A DNA stretch of 64,000 nucleotides from Sciscionella marina DSM 45152 (GCF_000379465.1 NZ_KB905436.1:210508-274507), one strand, 5' to 3'. Shown: positions 1 through 9,105, counted from the first letter of the stretch. The notes: a model not told the origin generated them from the sequence alone. Translations and numbers: made by a program.

Positions 1-1302
1 GAGCCGTTCCTGCCCTTCCATCGGCTGCACGGCGAGCCCGACCCCGAAGATCGGCGATGTCGCACCGGAACCATCTCGGTCATGGCGGCCGCCCCAGCCG
101 CCGGCCATCCAGTCGTACCACATGAAGTAGTCACGGCCCGCGGTTCGCGCATCGTATCCGCCGATGAGCAGGTATTCGAGGTTGTAGGAGCACGCCATGG
201 CACGCTCGGGAACCACGTGCGACCACAATTCGAAGGTGGCGTTCATGATCTTCTCGTACGGGCCGGAGCAGAATCCGGTCACCGCGTGCGGCCAGCCCGC
301 GTTGACCACGGTGCCCTCCGGGCCGATGTCGATCTCGAGCGCGTTGTAGAAACCGGAGTTCAGTGGGACATCCGGGAAGAAGGTCTTGGTGCCCGCGATG
401 ATTCCGGAGAAAGCCGTGCCATAACCGGCGTTGAGGAAGCTGGCCACGGCCGGGGCGCTGCCGTGCAGGTCGTAGTCGACCTGGTCGCCGGAGATGCTCA
501 ACCGCACCTGGACCGGGACCAGTCCTTCCCCGTGCGCCGGGTCGAAGTCGATGTAGTCGGTGGCCGTCCAGGTTCCGTCCGGAAGTTCGGCGACCCTGGC
601 CCGCACGATGCGTTCCACATAGTCCTGGACCTCTTGCATGGCCTCGACGACCTCGGCCTTGCCGTACTTGGCCACGAGCCGGTGCAGCTCCCGCTCGCAC
701 ACCCCGGTCGCCTCGGCCTGTGCGTGCAGGTCGCCGAGGCTGATCTGCGGGGAGCGGGTGTTGGCCACGAGCAGTCGTGCCACATCCGCGGCCAGTTTGC
801 CGCCGTGCCAGAGGCGAACCGGGGTGATGCGCAGTCCTTCACTGAAATGCGTGGTCGCGTTGACGTCGAAGGAGCCGGGCACGTTCCCGCCGATATCGGC
901 CCAGTGTCCCTTGTTCTGCGCGAAAGCGATCAGCTCGCCTTCGGCGAAGATCGGCCGGATGAAGCTGACATCGTTGAGGTGGGTACCGCCCAGATACGGG
1001 CAGTTCACCGCGAACACATCGCCGGGACCGATGTCCTCGCCGAATTCCTCGAGCACGGCCTTGCACTGGAAATGCAGGGTTCCGACATGGGCAGCGAGGT
1101 CCTGGCTGCCCTGCATCACGGTGTTCCCCCGCGCGTCGCAGAGCGCCGAGGAGAAATCCCGCGCGTAGATCACGAAGGAATAGCAGGTACGCAGGATCTG
1201 CTCGGACATCAGATCGACGGAGGTGGCAAAGGCGTTCTTGAGTACTTCGAAGGTGACCGGGTCCAGTTCGCGCTGACGCGCCGCTTCTCGTGCTGTGCTC
1301 AT
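1..1302 (-). CDS. hyuB: Hydantoinase B/oxoprolinase family subunit (partial)
   Basis: The frame starts with ATG at 1302 and stays open to the left edge, so about 434 N-terminal residues are visible and the C-terminus is missing. It contains the family hallmarks DPVTFEVLKNAF near the start, then a CDARGN segment, a GDVFAVNCPYLGGTHLND segment and GHWADIGG. In this family HyuB works with HyuA to open a cyclic amide (hydantoin, 5-oxoproline or an analogue) at the expense of ATP in the cytoplasm. Its ATG overlaps the hyuA stop codon (ATGA, 1299-1302), so the two are translationally coupled. The exact substrate is unknown; nearby nucleoside genes make a pyrimidine-derived ring a fair guess, not a demonstrated one. 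Confidence 0.9.
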   Translation of the reverse strand, partial: MSTAREAARQRELDPVTFEVLKNAFATSVDLMSEQILRTCYSFVIYARDFSSALCDARGNTVMQGSQDLAAHVGTLHFQCKAVLEEFGEDIGPGDVFAVNCPYLGGTHLNDVSFIRPIFAEGELIAFAQNKGHWADIGGNVPGSFDVNATTHFSEGLRITPVRLWHGGKLAADVARLLVANTRSPQISLGDLHAQAEATGVCERELHRLVAKYGKAEVVEAMQEVQDYVERIVRARVAELPDGTWTATDYIDFDPAHGEGLVPVQVRLSISGDQVDYDLHGSAPAVASFLNAGYGTAFSGIIAGTKTFFPDVPLNSGFYNALEIDIGPEGTVVNAGWPHAVTGFCSGPYEKIMNATFELWSHVVPERAMACSYNLEYLLIGGYDARTAGRDYFMWYDWMAGGWGGRHDRDGSGATSPIFGVGLAVQPMEGQERL

Positions 1303-3344
1303 TTCCTGCCCTCCGCGACATGGATTCGGATGTTGAGCCATTCGTCGATCGTGGCCGGAGTCCCGGGCGGTACGACCGTCGTGGAGTCGAGCTGCTCGAT
1401 GACCGCCGGGCCGAGGATCCGTGTCCCCGCACGCAATTCCGCGCGGTCGTAGACCGGAGTCCGCACCCGGGAACCGTTCTCCTCGAAGTAGGTGCTCCGA
1501 TACATGCGGGGCTCGGGCGGCTGCTGCTCGGTGACCTCGCTGCGTGGGAAACGTGGTTTCGGCGTCGTCCCGGTCGCGCACAACAGCAACTGGTACAGCT
1601 CGACCGGAGTATCGTCACGGCGGAACGAGTACTCCCGCTCGTGTTCCTCGTGAAAGCGTTCCACAGCGGCATCGAGCGCACCCACGCCCGAGCCGACGGG
1701 CACGGTGAGCGAACGCCACTGACCTGCATACCGCATGCTGATCGAACGCTCCAGCCGCATGTCGGAAGCGGCGACCCCTTCATAACGCAGCCGCTCGACC
1801 GCATCGGCCTCGAGTGCGCCGAATTCCGCCTCCAGCCGATCGAGGTCCGTGGTGGCCGCCTCGGACTGGAACATCACGCTCAGGTCGTGGCGGATATCGA
1901 CGAGAAGACAACCCTGTGCCGAGGTGATACCCGGATGCGAAGGCACCACGACGACGGGGATGGCGAGCTCCTTGGCCAGCGCCGCGCCGTGCAGACCACC
2001 GGCCCCACCGAACACGACCAAGGCGAAATCACGCGGATCGTAGCCGCGGCGGATCGAGATCAACCGCACGGCATCGCCCATGTTCGCGTTCGCCACCTGG
2101 AGGATGTCGCTGGCCGCCTCATCGAGGCCGAGACCGAGCGGTTCGGCGACCGCTGCGGTGATCGCCTCCTCGGCCGCGGACCGGTCCAGGCTCATCGCCC
2201 CGCCGACGAGTTCGGTACCGAGCCGGTCGAGTACCAGGCTCGCGTCGGTATTCGTCGGATCCTTGCCGCCGAATCCATAACAGGCGGGCCCGGGATCCGC
2301 ACCGGCCGACGCGGGGCCGTTGCGCAGCGAACCGGCCTCGTCGAGCCAGGCGAGCGAGCCACCACCCGCCCCGATGGTGAGCACTTCGATGCTCGGGAAG
2401 CAGATCGGGAAGCCGTACTCGACGTGCCATTCCTTGGTCACCCTGATCTCGCCGCCGTGCACCAGTGAGATGTCGGTGCTCGTCCCGCCCATGTCCAGCC
2501 CGATCGCATTGGCGTAACCACAGCGTTCGGCCAGATCCTGGACCGCGATGGCGCCGGCCGCGATCCCCGAGGCGGCGAGCCGGACCGGGTACTGCTCGAC
2601 CATGCGCGGGGTCATCGACCCGCCCCCGGAGTGCAACAGCAACAGGTCACCGTCGTAACCGCCACCGGCGAGCTCCTTCTCGAGCCGGTTGACGTACCCG
2701 CTGACCAAGGGGCCGAGCACGGTGTTGGCCACGGTCGTGGAGAACCGGTCGTACTCGAAGATCTCCGGGAGTACCGCGCTCGACGTGGAAACCTGCACCC
2801 CGGGCAGCTCCTCGGCCAGGATCTCGGCCATCCGGCGTTCGTGCCCGGCATTGGCGTAGGAGTTCACGAACGCCACCGCGACCGCCCGCACTTCCTTGCG
2901 CCGCAGCACCCGGGCGACCCGCCTGGCCTCGTTCTCGTCGAGCGGAGTCACCACATCGCCGGTGTAGTTCACCCGCTCGGTGACCTCGTACCGATCGCGG
3001 CGGCGGATGTAAGGCTTGCCGACATCCTGGTAGGCGTCCCACAGGTCGTCCTTGGTGCCGTTGCGTATCTCGAGCACGTCCCGGAAACCGCGGGTGGTCA
3101 CCATCGCAGCGCTCGGGAAGTTCCTGGTGATCAACGCGTTCGTGGCCACCGTCGTCCCGTGCGAGAACAGCGCGACCTCGGCGAGGTCGACCCCGGCGGT
3201 GCGCACCCCGTTCATCACGGCTCGCATCGGGTCGTCCGGGGTCGAGGCGACCTTGGCGACCGCCGTGGACGCGTTCTCGGTATCGAACACGCAGACATCG
3301 GTGAACGTGCCGCCGACATCCACCGCAACTCGGAATTTCCGCAC
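1299..3344 (-). CDS. hyuA: Hydantoinase A/oxoprolinase family ATPase subunit
   Basis: This 681-residue protein has the ASKHA-type phosphate-binding motif GGTFTD at about residues 11-16, a second one (GLDMGGTSTDIS) in the middle, and the family signature GPASAGADPGPACYG. The start is taken as GTG at 3344, because an AGAAAGAGG ribosome-binding site precedes it and the DVGGTFTDV motif then falls at the usual distance from the N-terminus; the frame is open further upstream to 3458, but that would run into the promoter. HyuA supplies the ATP-dependent activation for amide ring opening with HyuB, whose start overlaps its stop codon. It is divergent from the PucR-type regulator, which probably controls it. 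Confidence 0.92.
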   Translation of the reverse strand: MRKFRVAVDVGGTFTDVCVFDTENASTAVAKVASTPDDPMRAVMNGVRTAGVDLAEVALFSHGTTVATNALITRNFPSAAMVTTRGFRDVLEIRNGTKDDLWDAYQDVGKPYIRRRDRYEVTERVNYTGDVVTPLDENEARRVARVLRRKEVRAVAVAFVNSYANAGHERRMAEILAEELPGVQVSTSSAVLPEIFEYDRFSTTVANTVLGPLVSGYVNRLEKELAGGGYDGDLLLLHSGGGSMTPRMVEQYPVRLAASGIAAGAIAVQDLAERCGYANAIGLDMGGTSTDISLVHGGEIRVTKEWHVEYGFPICFPSIEVLTIGAGGGSLAWLDEAGSLRNGPASAGADPGPACYGFGGKDPTNTDASLVLDRLGTELVGGAMSLDRSAAEEAITAAVAEPLGLGLDEAASDILQVANANMGDAVRLISIRRGYDPRDFALVVFGGAGGLHGAALAKELAIPVVVVPSHPGITSAQGCLLVDIRHDLSVMFQSEAATTDLDRLEAEFGALEADAVERLRYEGVAASDMRLERSISMRYAGQWRSLTVPVGSGVGALDAAVERFHEEHEREYSFRRDDTPVELYQLLLCATGTTPKPRFPRSEVTEQQPPEPRMYRSTYFEENGSRVRTPVYDRAELRAGTRILGPAVIEQLDSTTVVPPGTPATIDEWLNIRIHVAEGRK

Positions 3345-3375
3345 GTCAGCACCTCTTTCTCGGGGATACTGTTCC

Positions 3376-3390
3376 GCAACTATGAGTTGC
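3376..3390. promoter_or_regulatory. Palindromic operator candidate between hyuA and pucR-like gene
   Basis: The 79-bp divergent intergenic region contains the perfect inverted repeat GCAACT-ATG-AGTTGC. Its place midway between the hyuA start and the PucR-type gene makes it a likely binding site for that regulator. This is inferred from symmetry and position only. Confidence 0.45.
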
Positions 3391-3423
3391 AGGTCACACT
3401 GGGCGCAATTGTCCGAAGTGAGA

Positions 3424-4965
3424 ATGAGGGTGCTGATCCTTGTGAGTGTGGACAACACGGCGACAAGGTTTCATCTCGTCGACCTGCTTGCCGTCAAGCG
3501 GCTCGGCCTGCGCATGGTCACCGAGGCCGACCCGGAGACACCGATCCTCGGCGCGCACGCCATCGAGATCGACCACCCCGCACGATGGATGAAGCCCGGC
3601 TGGCTGATGCTGACCACCGGGGCCAGGTTCACCGGAGTCGAAGGCTCCGCGCTACTGCAGCGCGAGCTGGTCGACGAGCTGGTCACCGCGGGAGTCGCCG
3701 CGCTCGCCTTCGGCACCGGGATCTCCAGGGAGACCGTTCCCGAGATGCTCGTCGAGCAGGCGGCCCGCCGTGGCCTTCCGCTGCTCTCGGTTCCGCTGGA
3801 GACACCGTTCCTCGAGATCATCGACGTGGTCAGCAAGGCGACCCTCACCAAGGACGTCTACCTGCAGCGGCGCACCGTGCATATCCAGGACTACCTGCTC
3901 GAGTCGCTGACCGAGTCCGACGCGCTCGCCGCGCTCGTGCACCGGCTGGCCGACCTGCTGCGCAGCACGGTCGTACTCTACGACCAGTCGGGCACCATCC
4001 TGGCCTCGTCCGGTCTGGGGCCAACCCAGATCATCCGGACCGAGATCGCGAGCAAACCGAACACCCGCAACAGGTTCACCGTCGGCCGCTGGCAGGTGCT
4101 CACCGATCCGGTGCGCACCGACACCACGCTGCACTGGCTCGCCCTCGCCTCCCGGAGGGCGTCGGTGTCCGAGGAGCTCGCCGAACCGGCGATGGAGGCG
4201 GCGAGACGGTTGGTCACCATGATCGTGCGCTCCCGTGAGGCGGTGCGCACCGAGGACCGGTTGCGCCGGGCGCGGCTACTGCGGATGATCCTCGGCGGTG
4301 ACCGAGGCGATGGACCATACATCTGGGACCGCCTCGAAACACACGGATTCCGGCGCAATGAACCAGTGCGGCTGCTGCTCGCCGAAAGCGGACCGCTCGG
4401 CTCGGGCGGCGCCGCCGACCGGATCGCCGCCGCCGAGAAGCTCGCCCTCGACACCGAGACCCGGCTCGTGCTCGGCGTGCACGAGGAGCACATCGTCGGG
4501 GTGCTGCCCGCCGAGCAGAGCCCGCCGCTGCCGTGGCTGGCCGAACTCCCCTCGCGAGTCCACTGTGGAATCAGTGAACCGTTCGCCGACCTCGCCGAAG
4601 GACCGAAACGGTTGCGCGAAGCCGAACTCGGTCTGCGCGCAGCCAGAAGGCAGGATCGGGAACAGCTCTGTTTCGAAGACATCGGCCTGCTCGACTGGCT
4701 CGTGGCCGCCCGCGAACCGGAAACGGTGCGCGCCAAGGTCACCGAACTGCTGCGGCCGCTCACCGAACACCAGGCGCTGTTCGCCGCGTTGACCGAGTAC
4801 ATTCGGAGCGAGGGGGATATTCGGCGCACTGCCCGCACACTGGGGCTGCATCCCAACTCCGTGCGCTACCGATTGAAACGGGCGAGCATGGTCACCGGAT
4901 ACGACCTCACGGCAGCCACCGAGCTCGCCGAGCTCGCTGTCGCCATCCGGCTGCTCGAGGAATGA
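3424..4965 (+). CDS. PucR-family transcriptional regulator
   Basis: The protein has about 513 residues if translation starts at ATG 3424; in-frame GTG codons at 3442 and 3448 are alternatives. The N-terminal part (roughly residues 10-130) resembles the PucR purine-catabolism domain. The C-terminus carries the PucR-type helix-turn-helix, with DIRRTARTLGLHPNSVRYRL followed by a helical tail that ends at LLEE. Relatives activate purine, hydantoin or amino-acid catabolic genes in response to a pathway compound. It faces hyuAB across a palindrome-containing promoter region, so hyuAB is its likely target. Stop codons follow directly and the next gene is convergent. Confidence 0.88.
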   Translation: MRVLILVSVDNTATRFHLVDLLAVKRLGLRMVTEADPETPILGAHAIEIDHPARWMKPGWLMLTTGARFTGVEGSALLQRELVDELVTAGVAALAFGTGISRETVPEMLVEQAARRGLPLLSVPLETPFLEIIDVVSKATLTKDVYLQRRTVHIQDYLLESLTESDALAALVHRLADLLRSTVVLYDQSGTILASSGLGPTQIIRTEIASKPNTRNRFTVGRWQVLTDPVRTDTTLHWLALASRRASVSEELAEPAMEAARRLVTMIVRSREAVRTEDRLRRARLLRMILGGDRGDGPYIWDRLETHGFRRNEPVRLLLAESGPLGSGGAADRIAAAEKLALDTETRLVLGVHEEHIVGVLPAEQSPPLPWLAELPSRVHCGISEPFADLAEGPKRLREAELGLRAARRQDREQLCFEDIGLLDWLVAAREPETVRAKVTELLRPLTEHQALFAALTEYIRSEGDIRRTARTLGLHPNSVRYRLKRASMVTGYDLTAATELAELAVAIRLLEE

Positions 4966-5179
4966 GGTTCGGCCGAGTTGCCGTCACCGCTTCTGAAAGG
5001 GAAGCTCGCCCGCGTGCCCAGGAATATGAGCCCCACGTAGTCCGTTCGCCAGCCGACCGGCCGACAATACCGGTGATGTGATCATCCACCAGGAATGAAG
5101 GCCCTCCGGTATCGTTCGCGTTTCCCGCGTCTCTGTCCTTTTGACCCAAGACTGAGTTCAAAATTCGGATGCCGCTCGG

Positions 5180-5605
5180 TCAGCGAAGTTCGAAGCCGTG
5201 GGGCAGCAGCACGGTGAGCGGTACACTGATCATTTCTCCTTGCCAGCGGTACACCACCGTAGTGGTGGAGGTGGCGAATTCGCTGAGCAACTGACGGCAT
5301 TGTCCACACGGTGACACGCTGTCCGCCTCGCCGACCACCGCGACCGTCTCGATGCGCTTTGCCCCCTGGGTCACAGCGGCACTGACGGCGGACACTTCGG
5401 CGCAGACGCTGACCGGATAGGAGGCGTTATCGATGTTCGTCCCGGTATGGATCTGCCCGTCGTGGGTGCGCAGCGCGGCGCCGACGCGGAACCTCGAGTG
5501 TGGATGGTAGCTCGTTCGTTGGGCGGAACAGGCGAGGTCGAATAGTTGCCGTTCATCGTGGCTCGGTTCCCGGATCTGCATTGGCGCTCTTCTTTCCGCT
5601 GTCAC
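5180..5605 (-). CDS. cdd: Cytidine deaminase
   Basis: The 141-residue protein has the zinc-binding CAE motif (SVCAEVSAV) and the second zinc ligand pair PCGQC, plus the substrate-binding GTNIDNASYP segment. It should convert cytidine or deoxycytidine (or an analogue) to the uridine form in the cytoplasm. The ATG at 5605 overlaps the TGA of the MFS gene (ATGA), which supports the long start; an internal Met at residue 9 is less likely. Linkage to a transporter and a nucleoside hydrolase suggests a dedicated nucleoside-salvage or catabolic role rather than housekeeping. Its own neighbour downstream is convergent. Confidence 0.93.
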   Translation of the reverse strand: MTAERRAPMQIREPSHDERQLFDLACSAQRTSYHPHSRFRVGAALRTHDGQIHTGTNIDNASYPVSVCAEVSAVSAAVTQGAKRIETVAVVGEADSVSPCGQCRQLLSEFATSTTTVVYRWQGEMISVPLTVLLPHGFELR

Positions 5606-7005
5606 GCTGTCGTATCACGAGGTTCGATGACGAAGGTGAGTCCGAATGCGAGGGCGGCGACAGCGACGGCGAGCCATAACGCGATGGTGAAGCCCTGTTC
5701 GGTGGCTGCCCCGGCGAACGGCGCGGCGACCGCGATGCCGATACCCGCGCCGATACCGAAAGCGGCGCTGTTCAGCCCGGGCAGTACCGCCGGAGCATCG
5801 GGTGGGGTCTGCACGACACCGAGCCCGTCCAGGGTGGTCATCACGAAACCGTTGAACCCGATCCCGAGCGCGGCTACGAGTCCGACGGTGAGCCATTCGT
5901 CGTGGTGCACGATGGCGATCACGATCGTCAGCACGAGGCTCGCCCCCATACCGAGGCGCAGTGTCCGCAACCACCCCGTCCGTCCGGCGATGGTACCCGC
6001 GATGGGGGCGGTGACGGCGCCGAACAGGGCGGCAGGGGTGAGAATCAGCAACGCTGCCATTCCCGGACCGAAGCCGAATCCGGCGTTCGGGTTCTGGGCG
6101 AGTAGCACGGCGATGTAGGTCATGACGGTGAATGTGCCGGCCAAAGCGAGGACTGTGGTGGCAAGGACGGGCCAGACGTGCCGCGAAGCGAGCTGGCGCA
6201 TCGGTACGAGCGGGCTGACACGGCGGTGCTCGACTATCGAGAACAGTGCGGTGGAGAGGAGGAAACCGCCCGACCAGCCGAGTGTGCCGCCCGCAGACCA
6301 GCCCCGATCCGCGGCTGTGGAGAAGATCTCGCTCAGGCATACCAAGCTCGCCCCGAGCAGCAGGGCTCCCCACCAGTCCATGCGTGCGCTGGTGGCGGTG
6401 TGCCCGTCTCGGGGCACGATTCGCCAGGCGCTCGCGACGGCAGCGAGCGAACAGACGAGGATGACGAGGAAGATCGACCGGAATCCGAAGTGTTCGGTGA
6501 TGAGACTCGCGAGGTAGGTGTCGACACCACCGATCCCGCCGTTGATCGCGGAGACAAAGCCGAGCGCGGTGCCGAACAGCCTCGGCAGCAGGTGAGCGGC
6601 CAGCAACAGGTAGGCGAAGCCGAAACTCGCGTTCGATGCACCCTGCAGTACTCGCCCGATCAGCAGGAGCGGGAGATCTTGGGCGAAAAGGCACAGTAGC
6701 GTGCCGACGACCTGGACCGCGAGGGCGACCAGGAGTATCCGGCGGCGACCGAGGTAATCGCTCCACCGGTTGAAGACGAAGCCGAGTACCGCGCCCGCGA
6801 GGAAGAGCGTGGACGGGATCTGGGAAACCGCGCTGATGCTGACGTGTAGCGAGTCGGCGATCGCGGGCAGCACGGGCGACGGCATGGTCGCACTGAGCTG
6901 ATAGGAAAGGACGCTGAGCATCAGGGTGGCGGTCAGCGCCACCGCCCGTTTTCCGCCGAGCCGCTGCCCGCTGCCGGTGTTCGTCTTCGTCGACGATTCA
7001 TGCAC
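5602..7005 (-). CDS. MFS transporter, probable nucleoside/base permease
   Basis: This 467-residue protein has 12-14 hydrophobic segments, the MFS motif A variant RWSDYLGRRR between the second and third helices, and a short charged C-terminus. The fold is clear; the substrate is inferred from co-transcription with cytidine deaminase and divergence from a nucleoside hydrolase. The start is GTG at 7005. A promoter with -10 TAGACA at 7012-7017 would put the transcription start at or next to this GTG, so the message may be leaderless. A GntR-type operator lies just upstream of the -35 element. Confidence 0.85.
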   Translation of the reverse strand: MHESSTKTNTGSGQRLGGKRAVALTATLMLSVLSYQLSATMPSPVLPAIADSLHVSISAVSQIPSTLFLAGAVLGFVFNRWSDYLGRRRILLVALAVQVVGTLLCLFAQDLPLLLIGRVLQGASNASFGFAYLLLAAHLLPRLFGTALGFVSAINGGIGGVDTYLASLITEHFGFRSIFLVILVCSLAAVASAWRIVPRDGHTATSARMDWWGALLLGASLVCLSEIFSTAADRGWSAGGTLGWSGGFLLSTALFSIVEHRRVSPLVPMRQLASRHVWPVLATTVLALAGTFTVMTYIAVLLAQNPNAGFGFGPGMAALLILTPAALFGAVTAPIAGTIAGRTGWLRTLRLGMGASLVLTIVIAIVHHDEWLTVGLVAALGIGFNGFVMTTLDGLGVVQTPPDAPAVLPGLNSAAFGIGAGIGIAVAAPFAGAATEQGFTIALWLAVAVAALAFGLTFVIEPRDTTA

Positions 7006-7011
7006 CGTGCC

Positions 7012-7041
7012 TGTCTAACAGACCGAAACAGCTTCTGGCAA
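7012..7041 (-). promoter_or_regulatory. Promoter of the MFS-cdd unit
   Basis: Read on the minus strand, TTGCCA (7036-7041) and TAGACA (7012-7017) are separated by 18 bp. The aminotransferase operon has the same two hexamers with a 17-bp spacer, which supports both. The predicted start of transcription coincides with the GTG start codon at 7005. Confidence 0.5.
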
Positions 7042-7044
7042 TAC

Positions 7045-7055
7045 CGGTCAGACCA
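7045..7055 (+). promoter_or_regulatory. FadR/GntR-type operator, site 1
   Basis: CGGTCAGACCA contains the perfect palindrome GGTC-A-GACC. It matches the FadR-subfamily GntR pattern (GGT-N3-ACC core) and three other copies at 7133, 13345 and 13387. The flanking TGGCAATAC is also shared with the site at 13345. It lies immediately upstream of the MFS promoter -35 hexamer. Confidence 0.65.
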
Positions 7056-7124
7056 ATACATCGGCACGATCGGCCTCACTGCCAAGGCGCGCCACCGCTG
7101 TGCGCGAGCGCGACAGAGCCCGGG

Positions 7125-7153
7125 TTGACAATTGGTCTTACCTGACATACCAA
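7125..7153 (+). promoter_or_regulatory. Promoter of the nucleoside hydrolase unit
   Basis: A perfect -35 hexamer TTGACA (7125-7130) is followed 17 bp later by a weak -10 TACCAA (7148-7153). This places the transcription start near 7160, upstream of the chosen TTG start at 7187 and downstream of the ATG at 7100, which argues against that ATG. Confidence 0.5.
7133..7143 (-). promoter_or_regulatory. FadR/GntR-type operator, site 2
   Basis: The sequence reads AGGTAAGACCA on the minus strand. It lies between the -35 and -10 hexamers of the nucleoside hydrolase promoter, the classic position for steric repression. It also sits inside a larger ATTGGT...ACCAAT inverted repeat at 7131-7154. Confidence 0.65.
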
Positions 7154-7186
7154 TTTATCGACCCTTCTGCGGCACTGGAGGCCTTC

Positions 7187-8152
7187 TTGCATCGACGACA
7201 CGTTCTGCTCGATACCGATACCGGCGTGGACGACGGTATGGCGGTGATTTATGCGCTCTGCAGGCCAGAACTCGACATCGTCGGGGTGACCACCGTGTTC
7301 GGCAATGTCTCGGTGGATCAGGTCACCCGGAACTCGCTGTTGATTCAGGAGCGGCTCGGGCGCACGGATGTCCCGGTGGCCCGGGGAGCGGCGAAGGGAC
7401 TGCTGCACAACCCGGTGTTCTCCGAGGATATTCACGGCCGGGACGGCATCGGAGAATGCGGTCTACTGCCACGCGGCACAGAGCCGGATTCCCGGACGGC
7501 CGTGCAGCTGATACTCGAGCTGGCCGACGAATACCCCGGCGAACTCGACGTGATCGCTCTCGGGCCACTGACGAACATCGCGATCGCGCTGCTGGTGGAC
7601 CCGACACTGACCGAACGGATCCGGCAGGTGGTGTGGATGGGCGGTGCGATGGCGTGGCCGGGCAATGTCACCGCGGTCGCCGAGGCCGACGTCGCACACG
7701 ATCCCGAGGGCGCGCAGGTGGTACTCGAATCGGGTGTCCCGGTCACTCTCGTACCGCTGGATGTCACCGACACGACGCTGCTACGTGAGCCCGAGCTGGA
7801 CCGGATCCGGTCCAGCTCGTCGGCCTCCGCCGAACTCGTGGCCGCGTTCGCGCCGTTCTACATGCAGGTGTACGGGAAACGGCTCGGCGAGTACGCCTGC
7901 GCGATGCACTCCCCGCTGACCGTGGGAATTCTCGCCAAACCGGAGCTCGTCCGGCGCACCGGTCATTACCCCACCGCCGTCGAGCTCGCCCCCGGGCTCT
8001 CTCGCGGCGCCACCGTCGTCGACCGAAGGCATCGCGCCCCGGAGGAACTCCTGGCCGCCCATACGGCGGAGATCATCGAGGATGTCGACCGAGACGGTTT
8101 CATCGCCGACTTCGTCGCGACGATCACCGGTGCGTCCGGGGCGGACCGGTGA
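7187..8152 (+). CDS. Inosine-uridine-preferring nucleoside hydrolase family protein
   Basis: The N-terminal calcium-binding motif LLDTDTGVDDGMA identifies the IunH family, which cleaves the N-glycosidic bond of ribonucleosides to base and ribose; PLTNIAIAL, another family element, is also present. The chosen start is TTG 7187, because GGAG lies 6 bp upstream and the DTDTGVDD motif then starts at residue 9, as is usual; the protein is then 321 residues long. The GTGA overlap with the next gene couples them. Acting after cytidine deaminase, it would release uracil or a modified base; base specificity cannot be read from the sequence. Confidence 0.9.
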   Translation: MHRRHVLLDTDTGVDDGMAVIYALCRPELDIVGVTTVFGNVSVDQVTRNSLLIQERLGRTDVPVARGAAKGLLHNPVFSEDIHGRDGIGECGLLPRGTEPDSRTAVQLILELADEYPGELDVIALGPLTNIAIALLVDPTLTERIRQVVWMGGAMAWPGNVTAVAEADVAHDPEGAQVVLESGVPVTLVPLDVTDTTLLREPELDRIRSSSSASAELVAAFAPFYMQVYGKRLGEYACAMHSPLTVGILAKPELVRRTGHYPTAVELAPGLSRGATVVDRRHRAPEELLAAHTAEIIEDVDRDGFIADFVATITGASGADR

Positions 8153-9096
8153 CGGGACGCGGGAGGCGCGGACGGAAAACCGTCATGCCTCAACCGAGCT
8201 CTCCCCCCGAAGAGTCGTTCTGCCCCGTTATCGCGGCCAGCACCCTGCCGCTGCCCGCACGGGCACGCGATCAGCTCGATCGCGAGGGGATACTCGCCGA
8301 CCTTCGACAGCTGGCCGGGTTCAGCCATATCGACCTGGTGGATACCTGGATCTCGCCCGCTGGGCTCGATCCGTTACGGCGCGAAATCCTTCGCGAGGCA
8401 CTCGCTGAACTGGAACTGCGGTTGGCAGGCATCTCGGTGATCCGGCGCAGCATCATCGATCCGGTTCACGGCCCGGCGAATGTGGAGCACACCAGGCGGT
8501 CGATCGAGACGGCTGCCGAACTCGGCGCCCCGGTGCTCTCGATCGGTTTCCACCGGCCACTGACCCCGGAACAGCAGCGGTGGCACGGTTTCTGGGCGGT
8601 CCCCGGCGAGGCCGACCCACCCGAATCGTTTCCCGTCGCGGTTCGCCTGCTCGGTGAACTGTGCGAATACGCCGCCGATCGCGGCGTGGCGCTCTCGCTC
8701 GAACTCTATGAGAACACCCTGCTCGGCAGTGGAACCGGTGCGGCACACCTGGTGGAGGAGGTGGGCGCGCCAAACCTCGGCATCAACGCCGATCTGGCGA
8801 ACCTCTACCGGGTGCCCGAACGGCTGACCGAGTCCTGGTCGGAGACGCTGCGTGCGGTGTTGCCGTGGATGAACTACTGGCATGTCAAGAACTATCGCCG
8901 CGCGGACTGCTATCCGGACGGGCCGTTTCTGGCCTGGCCAACCGAACTCGGTGAGGGCGATATCGACTATCGCACGGCGTTCCGGCTCGCCGCCGAGGCG
9001 GATTATCGCGGACCGGTGTGCATCGAGCACTACGGCGGTGACGGCCTGTCCAGCCAGCGTGCCGGACTGGACTACCTGCGGTCCTTGCTCCGGTGA
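8149..9096 (+). CDS. Xylose-isomerase-like TIM-barrel sugar isomerase/epimerase
   Basis: This protein of up to 315 residues belongs to the AP-endonuclease-2/xylose-isomerase-like TIM-barrel superfamily. Visible metal-site elements are LSLELYENT (Glu), LGINADLANLY (Asp), MNYWHVKNY (His) and CIEHYGGDG near the C-terminus. Such enzymes isomerise or epimerise sugars or hydroxy acids with a divalent metal. The GTG at 8149 overlaps the nucleoside hydrolase stop; ATG 8185 is an alternative start with a weaker ribosome-binding site. Placed behind a nucleoside hydrolase, it may process the released sugar, but this is inference. Confidence 0.8.
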   Translation: MTGRGRRGRKTVMPQPSSPPEESFCPVIAASTLPLPARARDQLDREGILADLRQLAGFSHIDLVDTWISPAGLDPLRREILREALAELELRLAGISVIRRSIIDPVHGPANVEHTRRSIETAAELGAPVLSIGFHRPLTPEQQRWHGFWAVPGEADPPESFPVAVRLLGELCEYAADRGVALSLELYENTLLGSGTGAAHLVEEVGAPNLGINADLANLYRVPERLTESWSETLRAVLPWMNYWHVKNYRRADCYPDGPFLAWPTELGEGDIDYRTAFRLAAEADYRGPVCIEHYGGDGLSSQRAGLDYLRSLLR

Positions 9097-9105
9097 ACAT
9101 GGCCG

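Noticed and set aside
82-1452. 456-codon plus-strand frame opposite hyuB
   Set aside because: It is the antisense shadow of a clear hydantoinase B reading frame; its sequence has no family resemblance.
2631-4238. 535-codon plus-strand frame across hyuA and the PucR-type gene
   Set aside because: It runs antisense to hyuA and out of frame through the regulator; composition is that of a shadow.
5065-5074. CAATACCGGT, part of the extended GntR operator, between convergent genes
   Set aside because: The GACCA half is missing and no promoter is present, so it is likely a chance match.
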